From CAZFHA01 sp964518595 (GTDB lineage Bacteria; Bacillota; Clostridia; Saccharofermentanales; Saccharofermentanaceae), in contig CAZFHA010000007.1 in the NCBI GenBank assembly GCA_964518595.1, positions 84,712 to 148,711 of the forward strand: a stretch of DNA of 64,000 bases. The letters are read 5' to 3'. The position numbers were made by a program, and so were the translations under genes. Below, piece by piece: positions 1-7,605 of this stretch. Positions within the stretch are counted from its first letter, which is position 1, and every line of letters begins with the position of its first letter. The notes beneath the pieces are model-generated. The model was not told where the DNA came from, did no database searches, and saw only the letters and a list, made by a program, of their open reading frames with translations.

Positions 1-80
1 GGTACATATGTCTGACTAAAAACTAAACTTAAACATAAAATAACCGCCAAACCAATTAAAAGTTTGCTTTTCTTCACCAT
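1..80 (-). CDS. Partial gene, N-terminus only; exported or membrane protein next to an ABC ATPase
   Basis: Only the first 26 codons lie in the window; the gene runs off the left edge. An ATG at 80 follows a GGGAGG ribosome binding site (complement of 86-91). The peptide starts MVKKSKLLIGLAVILCLSLV and continues FSQTYV, which is a short basic stretch followed by a hydrophobic core, as in a signal peptide or first membrane helix. No lipobox is visible in these residues. It lies 117 bp downstream of the ABC ATPase on the same strand, so it probably encodes the permease or substrate-binding part of the same transporter. That role is inferred from position only. Confidence 0.6.
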   Translation of the reverse strand, partial: MVKKSKLLIGLAVILCLSLVFSQTYV

Positions 81-197
81 AACATCCTCCCCAGAATACA
101 TTGCGAAATTTTTTACTATAAAATCACTCTTACTAAGCCGATTTAAAGCAGCAGATAACAGATGCTAAGAACCACAATTCCTTTATTAGCACGAACC

Positions 198-923
198 TTA
201 TACAGCCACCAGCTTTCTGACAAAATCAGTTTTAGGATTAGCCAAGAGTGTTGAGGGCGAATCAATTTGATCTATACGTCCCTGATTCATTACCATCACG
301 CGGCTGCCAAGTTTTAATGCTTCTTTTACATCACGAGTAATAAAAAGTATCGTTACACCTGTCATACGATGAATATTTCTGATTTCATCTTGTAAACTCC
401 GTCTGGTCATTTCATCTACAGCGCCAAAAGGATCATCCATCAATAGTATGTGCTGATTGGCAGCTAGTGCTCTGGCAATTCCCACTCGTTGCTTCTGTCC
501 ACTAACCAAATCTTTCGGATAGTAAGATAATATTTGTCGATCAAGACCAACGATATCACTGAGCTCATTTACTCTTCGGTCAACAAAATATTTCTCCTCA
601 CCTAAAAGATTAAGAACATAGGCAATATTATTTTTTATATTCATATGCGGAAACAAACCAACACCTTGAATAACATAGCCTACACTTCTGCGTAGTTCTG
701 TCTGGTCAATCTGGCTAATCTCTTTCCCCTGTAAACGGATACGTCCCGAATCCGGCGCCAATAAACCGTTAAGAAGTTTTAGTAGTGTAGTTTTACCACA
801 ACCTTGATTGCCTACTACGGTTACAAACTCTCCGTCATACACCCGAAGACTCAAATTCTGTAACACAACTCTACTTCCGAAATTTTTGGATACCTTTTGA
901 AATTCAATCAAAGCTCTGGCCAT
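198..923 (-). CDS. ABC transporter ATP-binding protein, osmoprotectant (OpuCA/ProV-like) type, with altered catalytic motifs
   Basis: Cytoplasmic nucleotide-binding subunit of an importer resembling glycine betaine/carnitine/choline systems. The longest frame opens at 941, but AGGAGG (930-935) sits 6 nt before the ATG at 923, so I use that start (241 aa). Walker A is GNQGCGKT (residues 38-45) and the Q-loop with GLFPHM follows at about 86-94. Three normally critical positions differ from the family. The signature reads LVSGQ instead of LSGGQ (V140 for Ser). Walker B ends MDDP instead of MDEP (D164 for the catalytic Glu). The switch His is Arg (ITRD, R197). It lacks the C-terminal CBS pair of OpuCA. 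Family membership is clear; substrate and full ATPase activity are uncertain. Confidence 0.8.
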   Translation of the reverse strand: MARALIEFQKVSKNFGSRVVLQNLSLRVYDGEFVTVVGNQGCGKTTLLKLLNGLLAPDSGRIRLQGKEISQIDQTELRRSVGYVIQGVGLFPHMNIKNNIAYVLNLLGEEKYFVDRRVNELSDIVGLDRQILSYYPKDLVSGQKQRVGIARALAANQHILLMDDPFGAVDEMTRRSLQDEIRNIHRMTGVTILFITRDVKEALKLGSRVMVMNQGRIDQIDSPSTLLANPKTDFVRKLVAV

Positions 924-1423
924 AGTCATCCTCCTGTTCATCTAACCTATGATTTTTATCAAGGTCTGCCATATGTTTTGCTTTTGATCTCAACTGCACC
1001 CCATGAGCCACACAAGATTTTGGAATAAACCATTACATCCGCAAACTTTATTAGCTACTTTTAATTGTGATAATAATTTAAAATTTATTCACTCTAAGTT
1101 TGCATTTATATAAGAATCATATAATGAATTTCTGAAATTGTAAAGCCAGCAAATCAATTAAATTTGGTTTATATTCTCTAAGGGAATAGGACAGAAGTAT
1201 ATAGATTTATGTCTAACACATAAAAAGAAATCTAAGAAACAGAAAAAAACAGCCGGAAACCCTTTATTTCCAGGCTGTTAATGATTTAAAGCAAAAATTT
1301 TCATAGGTATTTTTTGCTTATCTGATTTCAAAATTAATTTGGCAAAAAGAAATATAACTTTCTTTTTCTACAAAGTGAACAAACTCAAGGAACATTTTTC
1401 TCTTTTTTGACACATTTATAAAA
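924..1423. other. Intergenic region between xdhC and the ABC ATPase gene
   Basis: About 500 bp with no convincing gene on either strand. It contains the terminator of the selenium operon (1243-1278). The A+T-rich stretch at roughly 1070-1190 should hold the promoter of the leftward ABC genes, but I could not fix a single good -35/-10 pair. No tRNA or recognisable riboswitch was seen. Confidence 0.5.
1243..1278 (-). terminator. Rho-independent terminator of the csd-selD-yedF-yqeC-yqeB-xdhC operon
   Basis: On the minus strand ACAGCC-T-GGAAA pairs with TTTCC-G-GGCTGT across a 7-nt loop and is followed by seven T residues (complement of 1243-1249). It lies about 145 bp after the xdhC stop codon and points leftward, so it closes the selenium operon. 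Confidence 0.8.
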
Positions 1424-2233
1424 TTAACTTTTCTTGCTCAAAGCGAAAAAAATGTCACGTTTATGGTTGAGTTTACCTTGATTCTTAACCGCTAAAATCT
1501 CTGCCATAATGGCAATAGCAATCTCTTGGGGTGAACCTGAGGCGATATCTAAGCCGATGGGAGCATAAACCCCCTTGATGTTTTCAGCAGAATATCCTTC
1601 GGATAACAGTCGACTATGAAGGGTAGTTACTTTCTGCTTACTGCCAATCATGCCAATGTAAGGCAATGTAGCTTCATGAGCTAAGCAGAAACGTAAGGCT
1701 TTATCATCGGTATTATGCCCACGAGTGCAAATAACGGCATAAGTAAAAGGTGAAATATGAACTTCTTTTTCATAGTCTTCCGGACTACAGCAGACATAGC
1801 GCGCAGTAGTAAAGGCATCAATAAATTCTGGACGGTCTTCGACTACAGTAACGGAGAATCCAGCCAGATAGGCAATTTGGGCTAGACTCTGAGCCACATG
1901 TCCACCACCAAAAAGCAGTAGGTTAGCTTCTGTGCCTAGGATATTGCCAAAACCAGCCATACCACCGCCACAGACCATACCACTTTCTGCATGATCAAAA
2001 TCAAAACTAAAGACTCTTTCTCCCTTGGCCATGGCCTCTAAGGCCATAGAAATAACCCGGTATTCACTGGCTCCACCACCAATTGTTCCTTTGGTTTTGC
2101 CATCTTCCCGAACAGACATAACTTGTCCTAAGGAAGCCGGAGAGCTACCATAGGTTTTGGTAACAGTAATTAGGGCAACCTTTTTCCCTGCGGCTGCTTC
2201 TTCCCGCACAAAATCTAAAATATCAACCGTCAT
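1424..2233 (-). CDS. xdhC: XdhC/CoxI family molybdenum hydroxylase maturation protein
   Basis: Proteins of this family bind molybdenum cofactor and help make its active form before insertion into xanthine dehydrogenase-type hydroxylases. The 269-aa protein has the two usual parts: an N-terminal XdhC/CoxI domain with TYGSSPASLGQ and GTIGGG motifs (about 28-54), and a C-terminal Rossmann-like domain beginning LLLFGGGHVAQSLAQ near residue 105. AGGA lies 7 nt upstream of the ATG. It is the last gene of the selenium operon, 3 nt after yqeB. In Clostridia and Enterococcus this company marks selenium-dependent molybdenum hydroxylases. The hydroxylase itself is not in the window. Confidence 0.88.
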   Translation of the reverse strand: MTVDILDFVREEAAAGKKVALITVTKTYGSSPASLGQVMSVREDGKTKGTIGGGASEYRVISMALEAMAKGERVFSFDFDHAESGMVCGGGMAGFGNILGTEANLLLFGGGHVAQSLAQIAYLAGFSVTVVEDRPEFIDAFTTARYVCCSPEDYEKEVHISPFTYAVICTRGHNTDDKALRFCLAHEATLPYIGMIGSKQKVTTLHSRLLSEGYSAENIKGVYAPIGLDIASGSPQEIAIAIMAEILAVKNQGKLNHKRDIFFALSKKS

Positions 2234-2236
2234 CGT

Positions 2237-3052
2237 TCATCCTACTTTCTTTTTGCATTTAAAATATAGGGCAGCCTCCAGTGCTGCACCACCCAGACAA
2301 CGAGCCTTATCAGAAATAGTGTAACAATCCACGTCGGTACGGGGATCAATATCGGCAATCTTCATTCCTTTCGGCACTTCAGTCCCCACAGGAATCAGCC
2401 CACGCAAGAGTCCTGTAAAGGGTGCCAATACTCCCGTGTCTGCCACCTTAAGAACCTCCTGCCCCTTTTCAACAATATCACCAATTCTGTAGGTAGAGGA
2501 AACGATTCCACTACAGGGAGCATGAACTACCCGCAGAGCAGACTGGCCACCAATTTCGCCGGGAATACCGGTATTAGGGATCGCTTCTCCCGTGAGAATT
2601 AGACGACCTAAATCGTGCCCCCGCATGGTTTCTATTACACCATCAACCTCTTCTCCGGCTCTAAAACCCGGTCCCAAGGCCAAGGTAATCGGTGCCATGC
2701 TTTTGTTAGTTCCCAAGTTTCTTTTCGCTAAAATACAATCAACCACAACCAGTGGTTTCAAAACGCCTATCGAACTGCCTTGTGGATCAATAAGTAGCGG
2801 AACTCTTCCCTTTGCCCATACCTCTTCAGCCTCATTGACCTGATCTATAAGCGTAGCAATTACATCTTCTACCTGACAAGAGCCCTGATAGACGGCTTCA
2901 CTTAAAGTCACGGTGCGGCGAATCGCTAAAGGCTTGGCTGTCTCCAAAACACAGACAGAAAAACCGGCTCGCCAGAATTTCTGAATAACGCCGGTAGCTA
3001 GATCACCACCGCCCCTAATAACTACAATATCCTGATCCTGGGATTTTTCCAT
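2237..3052 (-). CDS. yqeB: YqeB, selenium-dependent molybdenum hydroxylase accessory protein (EF2563 family)
   Basis: Conserved accessory protein of the labile-selenium molybdenum hydroxylase system; its exact biochemical step is unknown. The frame is open from 3088, but AGGAG 8 nt before the ATG at 3052 supports the shorter 271-aa protein (MEKSQDQDIVVIRGGGDLA). This also removes an overlap with yqeC. A glycine-rich nucleotide-binding-like motif, VIRGGGDLATG, occurs near the N-terminus. A biotinyl/lipoyl-like half (HAPCSGIVSSTYRIGDIVEKG) lies near residue 180 and is followed by VLAPFTGLLRGLI. It sits between yqeC and xdhC in one operon. Confidence 0.88.
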   Translation of the reverse strand: MEKSQDQDIVVIRGGGDLATGVIQKFWRAGFSVCVLETAKPLAIRRTVTLSEAVYQGSCQVEDVIATLIDQVNEAEEVWAKGRVPLLIDPQGSSIGVLKPLVVVDCILAKRNLGTNKSMAPITLALGPGFRAGEEVDGVIETMRGHDLGRLILTGEAIPNTGIPGEIGGQSALRVVHAPCSGIVSSTYRIGDIVEKGQEVLKVADTGVLAPFTGLLRGLIPVGTEVPKGMKIADIDPRTDVDCYTISDKARCLGGAALEAALYFKCKKKVG

Positions 3053-3069
3053 TTCTACGACTCCTGCTT

Positions 3070-3795
3070 TTAGGTAAATTTTTTCCATTCTCTGAGGCGA
3101 GCACTGCCATAAAGCAAGTGGGTAAAAAAATCTGGCTTTCGCGCCTTAATTTCCTCTAACAGTTGCACTGCCAGCTTTTGGGTAGCTTCATCCTCAACCT
3201 GATTTATCATAACACATAATTTGCCTTGCTTTCGCCGAAAAAGTCCTTCCTCAGCTAAAATAACCGTGACAAAATCTTCCAAAGTAATAATGTCTCCCGG
3301 CTTTTTCTGTACCAGCTGCAAAAATTCCTCTAAGCGAAAGATAGAGGTATCAGTAGCTTCTTTTCCAAGAGAATTTAGGCAAATCACCCCAACAGTATAG
3401 TCACACTCGGGGAAAAGTACCGGTTCATCTGATTTCCAACCCTTTAGGGGTAGGCCAAAAGAGCCGTCCCCCTCAGCCAAAATCAAATCAAAATCTCCTG
3501 CTCGGACTGTCAATAACGCAAGACTAAAGCTCTCTAGCTTTCCGCTAGTTTTATTAAACTCTCCCGCCTGTAAAATCCCTTGAAAGGGGCGCAATAAAGA
3601 AAACTGCTTAGCGTCTTTTATTAAAGCTATGCCCGGTTCTTCCCGGGGATACATTTTAGTAGTGGGGGTCACTAAAACAGCATAGGCTTTAGTCTCCTCC
3701 GCCAACTGCCAGATTATAGAGGTTTTGCCACCAAAACCTTGAAAACTAAGACGAGCAGGAAAGGTAATTTCTAATACTTGGGTCAAAGATATCAT
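3070..3795 (-). CDS. yqeC: YqeC, putative selenium cofactor biosynthesis protein
   Basis: 241-aa member of the YqeC family, always found with yqeB, selD and selenium-dependent molybdenum hydroxylases; the reaction is unknown. Near the N-terminus GFGGKTSIIWQLA resembles a P-loop (GxGGKTS), followed by VTPTTKMYP, and AEGDGSFGLPLKGW sits near residue 110, suggesting a nucleotide-dependent enzyme. The ATG at 3795 overlaps the yedF stop by 4 bp (ATGA), which implies translational coupling. Function is assigned by family and context, not by a known active site. Confidence 0.85.
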   Translation of the reverse strand: MISLTQVLEITFPARLSFQGFGGKTSIIWQLAEETKAYAVLVTPTTKMYPREEPGIALIKDAKQFSLLRPFQGILQAGEFNKTSGKLESFSLALLTVRAGDFDLILAEGDGSFGLPLKGWKSDEPVLFPECDYTVGVICLNSLGKEATDTSIFRLEEFLQLVQKKPGDIITLEDFVTVILAEEGLFRRKQGKLCVMINQVEDEATQKLAVQLLEEIKARKPDFFTHLLYGSARLREWKKFT

Positions 3796-4394
3796 AAAGT
3801 AATCGCTCGTTCGGCTTCTGTCAGTAGGGTAACAATTGTGTACATATCAACTACTTCTCCCACTGCCAGTTGTGAAAGCAAATCATAATAATTTAAACAA
3901 GTTCCGCAAGCCTGAATCAAACACCCCTTTTGCTCCAGCACCCGTAAATCCTCTACCGTAGCCGCCCCTTGAGCCACCAAAGAAACACCTTTATTCATAA
4001 AAACAACAGCTTTTGGCGGCTGGGGCAGCTCCGCCAGAGCAAAGATAAAGCCCTTCATTAACATCCGTCCCAGCTCTTCGCTACCTTTTCCTAGGTAATC
4101 ACTGGATAGCAAGATAACCGCGCCGGCTGGGTTATGACCTTGAGTGGCCTCCATGGGATTGGTCAAGGATAGAGTAGCATTTTCCCGGCTCAAAACCACC
4201 AAGAAGTCACCTTCCCCTTGGGTATCTTGGCGAAAGCCATAGCCCATTCCCATAGCCATTTTTTCCAGATTCTGGACAGCCGCCAAATTGTCCACGCGCA
4301 CCGAAACTTCCTGATTACTAGGTATCGCCAAGGCTTTCTTGGCTTCTATCACCGGAATAGGGCAAGGTTTTCCAATCATATTAAGTTCCAGCAT
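3792..4394 (-). CDS. yedF: YedF, selenium metabolism sulfurtransferase-like protein (TusA + DsrE-like)
   Basis: Small cytosolic protein thought to handle activated sulfur or selenium as a persulfide/perselenide. AAGGAGG (complement of 4401-4407) lies just before the ATG at 4394, so the protein starts MLELNMIGKPCPIPV (200 aa), although the frame is open from 4421. The N-terminal TusA/SirA domain has the GKPCPIPV cysteine. The C-terminal DsrE-like half (from about residue 90) has a second conserved cysteine in IQACGTC. It overlaps the selD 3' end by 14 bp, and the yqeC start overlaps its stop. This YedF-SelD pairing is typical of organisms that use selenium as a molybdenum-hydroxylase cofactor. 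Confidence 0.88.
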   Translation of the reverse strand: MLELNMIGKPCPIPVIEAKKALAIPSNQEVSVRVDNLAAVQNLEKMAMGMGYGFRQDTQGEGDFLVVLSRENATLSLTNPMEATQGHNPAGAVILLSSDYLGKGSEELGRMLMKGFIFALAELPQPPKAVVFMNKGVSLVAQGAATVEDLRVLEQKGCLIQACGTCLNYYDLLSQLAVGEVVDMYTIVTLLTEAERAITL

Positions 4395-5718
4395 AAAATT
4401 CCTCCTTAAAAATAATCGCATTTTCTTGACGGGGAATTACCTCCCCTACCATTGCTGCTAAAGGATCTTGCAGACGGATCTTAGCCAGCAGAGATTCCGC
4501 CTGGGTTTTATCTATTGCTAATAATAAACCGCCTGAGGTTTGGGGATCAAAAAGTAGTTCTTGCAGGGGAAAGGGTAGCTCGGATACATCAGTTTTCTGA
4601 GCCGCGGCCAAGCGGTTACGCTGTCCGGCAGCAGTCAGCAAATATTCACTGGCATAATCCCAAGCAGCGGCTAAATAAGGAATATTTCGCCAATTTATAA
4701 TCAACGAGACCTGATCTCCAGCCATCTCTAGCCCGTGACCAATAAAGCCAAATCCTGTTACATCAGTACAAGCACTGACCTCATAACCCATCATGGCTTC
4801 AGCTGCATTGCGGTTGAGCTTTTCCATGGAAGCTATGGCAGCGGAGGTAGCCTCTAATGAAGCTTGTCCGCCCCGTTCTGCCGCCAAAATAATACCAGTA
4901 CCCAGAGGCTTGGTCAGAATGAGACGATCACCGATTTGTGGGGGGCCATTGCGAATAATCTTTTGATTAGAAACAATGCCGGTAACCGCTAAACCATACT
5001 TTGCCTCTTTATCATAGATAGAGTGACCACCGCCTAGCACAGCTCCGGCCTCACGAATTTTTTCCAGTCCTCCAGCTAAAATTTCCTTAAGGATAGCGGC
5101 ATCTGCCTGCTGAGGAAAGCAGATTAAATTAAGTGCTAGAAGTGGCTTACCACCCATGGCATAGACATCACTTAGGGCATTAGCCGCTGCAATTCTGCCA
5201 AAGGTTCGGGGATTTGAAACCATCGGTGAAAAGAAGTCCACCGTGGAAATCAAACTTTTTTCTTCATCAACCTGGTAAACCGCTGCATCATCTGCCCGGC
5301 CAAAGCCTACTAATAGGTTTGGGTCACCGACAAGATCAAGCTGGCTTAATATCTCCTGTAAAGTATTGGGAGCTATTTTAGCACCGCAGCCGCCACTGCT
5401 ACATTCCGAAAAAGCCAGCTCTAAGGGCGACTCTAAAGTAGAAAGGGGCTGCTGGCTATTTTTATCTTCCCAAGGCTCGTAGACCGATCCCGCCGCCGTA
5501 ATCCCTCGTTGGTACATGCCCTCAGGTACAATGGTCTTGGCGGCGAGTACACCCCTTGCCCCAGAAGCTTCTTCCCGATCTAACCGCAGGCACAAACCGC
5601 AACCGGCTTTAATCTGACTGGGTAAAGACATCACTCTGGGAGCCATTTCTGCCGCCTGAAGAATCTGCTCTGCCTGTATTACCTGATTAGTAGTGGTAAA
5701 AGAAAATACGATCTCCAT
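4381..5718 (-). CDS. selD: Selenophosphate synthetase with an N-terminal DUF3343-like (Se/S carrier) domain
   Basis: Makes selenophosphate from selenide and ATP. At 445 aa it is about 100 aa longer than ordinary SelD. Residues 1-75 look like a separate DUF3343 domain: FTTTNQVIQAEQIL, then LPSQIKAGCGLCLRL (Cys40, Cys43), then EGMYQ. The SelD part starts near residue 105 with SSGGCGAKIAP. Cys111 is at the catalytic position, with no in-frame UGA, so this is a cysteine form, and Lys114 is conserved. VGFGRADDAAVY, TVDFFSPMV and GGHSIYDKEAKYGLA follow as in the family. The gene begins 6 nt after csd and overlaps yedF. No selA, selB or tRNA-Sec is in the window. Confidence 0.92.
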   Translation of the reverse strand: MEIVFSFTTTNQVIQAEQILQAAEMAPRVMSLPSQIKAGCGLCLRLDREEASGARGVLAAKTIVPEGMYQRGITAAGSVYEPWEDKNSQQPLSTLESPLELAFSECSSGGCGAKIAPNTLQEILSQLDLVGDPNLLVGFGRADDAAVYQVDEEKSLISTVDFFSPMVSNPRTFGRIAAANALSDVYAMGGKPLLALNLICFPQQADAAILKEILAGGLEKIREAGAVLGGGHSIYDKEAKYGLAVTGIVSNQKIIRNGPPQIGDRLILTKPLGTGIILAAERGGQASLEATSAAIASMEKLNRNAAEAMMGYEVSACTDVTGFGFIGHGLEMAGDQVSLIINWRNIPYLAAAWDYASEYLLTAAGQRNRLAAAQKTDVSELPFPLQELLFDPQTSGGLLLAIDKTQAESLLAKIRLQDPLAAMVGEVIPRQENAIIFKEEFYAGT

Positions 5719-5724
5719 CTTGTC

Positions 5725-6870
5725 TCATCTGGGCAAGCAGTCTCTACTTATAGCCCTAAGGGCTGTAAGGCTCTGCTCTACCTCAACCTCCGTAGTAAAG
5801 TATGAAAAAGAAAAACGAACCGTTCCTCGCTGACCAGTTCCTATAGCCTCATGCAATAGTGGTGCACAGTGGAGTCCCGCCCGGATGGCGATTCTCCATC
5901 CCTCCCAAAGCCGCTCTGCGGTCTCTTGGGAGGTTAAATCCGCTACATTCAGGCTAATAACCGGCAAGGTCTCTGCTTCCGTTAAAGGCCCATATAGCCG
6001 CAGACCAGAAATAGCTCTGCACCCGGCAACAAACTGCTCAATCAAAGCCTGTTCTTTCCGACGAATCCGGTCAATGCCCTGATCCTGAACAAAAGCCACG
6101 CCCGCCGCCAAACCCATAATACCGGGTACATTAGGTGTCCCGGCTTCAAATACCTCCGGCACAGAGGCACTTATAGCCTCTAATCCTAAACTACTCTGAC
6201 CATTGCCGCCAGTCTTCAGCGGCCGAAAATTAATATGACTTTTAGAAATAACGCCCCCAGTTCCCATAGGCCCAAACAAAGCTTTATGTCCGGCAAAGCA
6301 TAGTACATCGGCCATTTGAGCAGACAGGGGATAACAGCCAAAAGTTTGGGCTATATCTGCAATAAGAATAAGTTCATGCCTCTGGCAAAACTGATAGATT
6401 TCTTCCAGTGGTAGTATCGTTCCCAGCACATTAGAACCATGAGTACAAACGAAAAAGCGCGCCCTATTTGAAAGCTTTTCTTCCAGCTCCTCCCAGACTA
6501 ATTGGCCAGAATCATCTATTCCCAAAACTAAAAGTTCACAACCAATTTGTCTTAAAGGTCGCAGCACCGAATTGTGTTCAAAAACAGTCGTAATGACTTG
6601 ATCCTCCGGGTTAATTAAGCCCTTAAGTGCTAAATTCAAACTTTCTGTTGCTCCAGAAGTAAAGGCCACAGCCAAAGGATCGGAAGCCGCTGATATGTCT
6701 GCTATCTGGCAGCGAGCTTTATATATTTCCCGAAGGGAAAACAGTGCCGGCTCCGCGGCAGAACGACCGGGGTTACCTCCTTGGCGCAAAGACGCCAAGA
6801 GAGCCTGCTCTACAGCTTGAGGTTTATTTCTGGTTGTTGCCGCATTATCTAAATAGATAAGCTCCTCCAC
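5725..6870 (-). CDS. Cysteine desulfurase family protein (class V aminotransferase), selenium-operon type
   Basis: PLP enzyme that releases S or Se from (seleno)cysteine as a bound persulfide or perselenide. The frame is open to 6966, but AAGGAGA 7 nt before a GTG at 6870 gives a 381-aa protein starting (M)EELIYLDNAATT, the normal family N-terminus. The PLP lysine lies in FAGHKALFGPMGTGG, and the active-site cysteine in AGLHCAPLLHEAIGT near the C-terminus. It matches the subfamily found beside selD/yedF/yqeB (the EF2568-like desulfurases) better than NifS/IscS. It is the first gene of the operon and probably supplies selenium to SelD. Confidence 0.88.
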   Translation of the reverse strand: MEELIYLDNAATTRNKPQAVEQALLASLRQGGNPGRSAAEPALFSLREIYKARCQIADISAASDPLAVAFTSGATESLNLALKGLINPEDQVITTVFEHNSVLRPLRQIGCELLVLGIDDSGQLVWEELEEKLSNRARFFVCTHGSNVLGTILPLEEIYQFCQRHELILIADIAQTFGCYPLSAQMADVLCFAGHKALFGPMGTGGVISKSHINFRPLKTGGNGQSSLGLEAISASVPEVFEAGTPNVPGIMGLAAGVAFVQDQGIDRIRRKEQALIEQFVAGCRAISGLRLYGPLTEAETLPVISLNVADLTSQETAERLWEGWRIAIRAGLHCAPLLHEAIGTGQRGTVRFSFSYFTTEVEVEQSLTALRAISRDCLPR

Positions 6871-6913
6871 GGTGGTTTCTCCTTCGATCTTGCATCGTAT
6901 TTGCTTTTCTTTT

Positions 6914-6919
6914 ATCATA
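6914..6919 (-). promoter_or_regulatory. Candidate promoter (-10) of the selenium operon
   Basis: On the minus strand an extended -10 (TGG followed by TATGAT, complement of 6914-6919) lies about 45 nt upstream of the csd GTG start. A weak -35 (GTCTCT) is 17 nt further upstream. The position supports the GTG start at 6870 over the longer frame. Confidence 0.45.
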
Positions 6920-7008
6920 CCATGTAAGCTCAAGTGAGAGACAGAGTACCGTCGTTTTTTATTCACTATCCTTTCTCAGATTATTGTCCCTTTCGGTTTC
7001 CCCCCACA

Positions 7009-7041
7009 AAAAAACCGACCCTATTTCTGAATCGGTTTTTT
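7009..7041 (-). terminator. Rho-independent terminator (bidirectional shape)
   Basis: AAAAAACCGA (7009-7018) pairs with TCGGTTTTTT (7032-7041) across a 13-nt loop, giving A/T tracts on both sides. It lies 10 bp after the stop of the small unknown gene, separating it from the selenium operon. Confidence 0.8.
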
Positions 7042-7051
7042 AAAATTAAAC

Positions 7052-7507
7052 TTATGCCGATGCCCAGACCATTTTTTCCAGCACCAGCAGCTTTTCTACC
7101 TCATCCCACTCCTGATTGGTGAGCCCACTAAGCCAAGTGCTCTGTCCTCTGCCTAATTTCGAAGTATTAGGCTGACTTCTTTGTTCATAAGCAGGTAATG
7201 GTGTCTGAAAGGGGAGCTTGAGGCGTAGCTGCCTAGAACAGTCAGCCACAACTCTGGCATAACGATCCATATGGAACAGATTTACTTGTACACACCAGTG
7301 GGTTGAGGTAGCCTCAATGGCAAAGAGTGCCGGTCCCACGGGCAAAGAATATTTAAGGGAAAAACTGTCTTTTTGCTCAACTAAAGCAACCCGCAAGCGC
7401 AGGGATTCACCCAATTCATGTAGGGAAGTAACAGCTTCCTGATCATCGCTGTCCAATTGGCTTAACCAAGCTGTCACTAACGGATAATAATTAAGAGTAC
7501 TTTTCAT
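7052..7507 (-). CDS. Hypothetical protein, 151 aa
   Basis: I do not recognise this protein. The frame is open to 7609, but the first part would be read through the 7558-7584 hairpin and has low-complexity content. The ATG at 7507 (MKSTLNYYPLVTAWLSQLDS) with a CGGAGA box upstream is the likely start. The protein is soluble, with no signal peptide or membrane segment. It has an N-terminal acidic helical stretch, a central beta-rich section (SLKYSLPVGPALFAIEA, then HWCVQVNLF) and a C-terminal helical segment rich in Glu and Leu. It lies downstream of the pilus locus but is separated from it by a strong hairpin, and ends at its own terminator. Confidence 0.6.
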   Translation of the reverse strand: MKSTLNYYPLVTAWLSQLDSDDQEAVTSLHELGESLRLRVALVEQKDSFSLKYSLPVGPALFAIEATSTHWCVQVNLFHMDRYARVVADCSRQLRLKLPFQTPLPAYEQRSQPNTSKLGRGQSTWLSGLTNQEWDEVEKLLVLEKMVWASA

Positions 7508-7557
7508 AAAGCTGTCTCCGTTTCTTTTATAATAAAGTATCCAAATTTTTAGAGGGG

Positions 7558-7584
7558 GGAAGCCCGGCAAGCTGCCGGGCTTCC
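7558..7584 (-). terminator. Strong hairpin after the sortase gene, possible terminator
   Basis: GGAAGCCCGGCA (7558-7569) is perfectly complementary to TGCCGGGCTTCC (7573-7584) with a 3-nt loop. It lies 21 nt after the sortase stop. No clear T-tract follows on either strand, so it may act as a weak terminator or an RNA 3'-end stabiliser. Confidence 0.55.
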
Positions 7585-7605
7585 TAGGGGAGAGAATGTT
7601 TATTG

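Noticed and set aside
4381..5718. Selenocysteine form of SelD
   Set aside because: The catalytic codon (complement of 5386-5388) is TGC, and no in-frame TGA interrupts the gene; residue 111 is cysteine.
7558..7584. Perfect 12-bp inverted repeat considered as an insertion-sequence end
   Set aside because: No transposase, partner repeat or target duplication is nearby; its position directly after the sortase stop fits an RNA hairpin.
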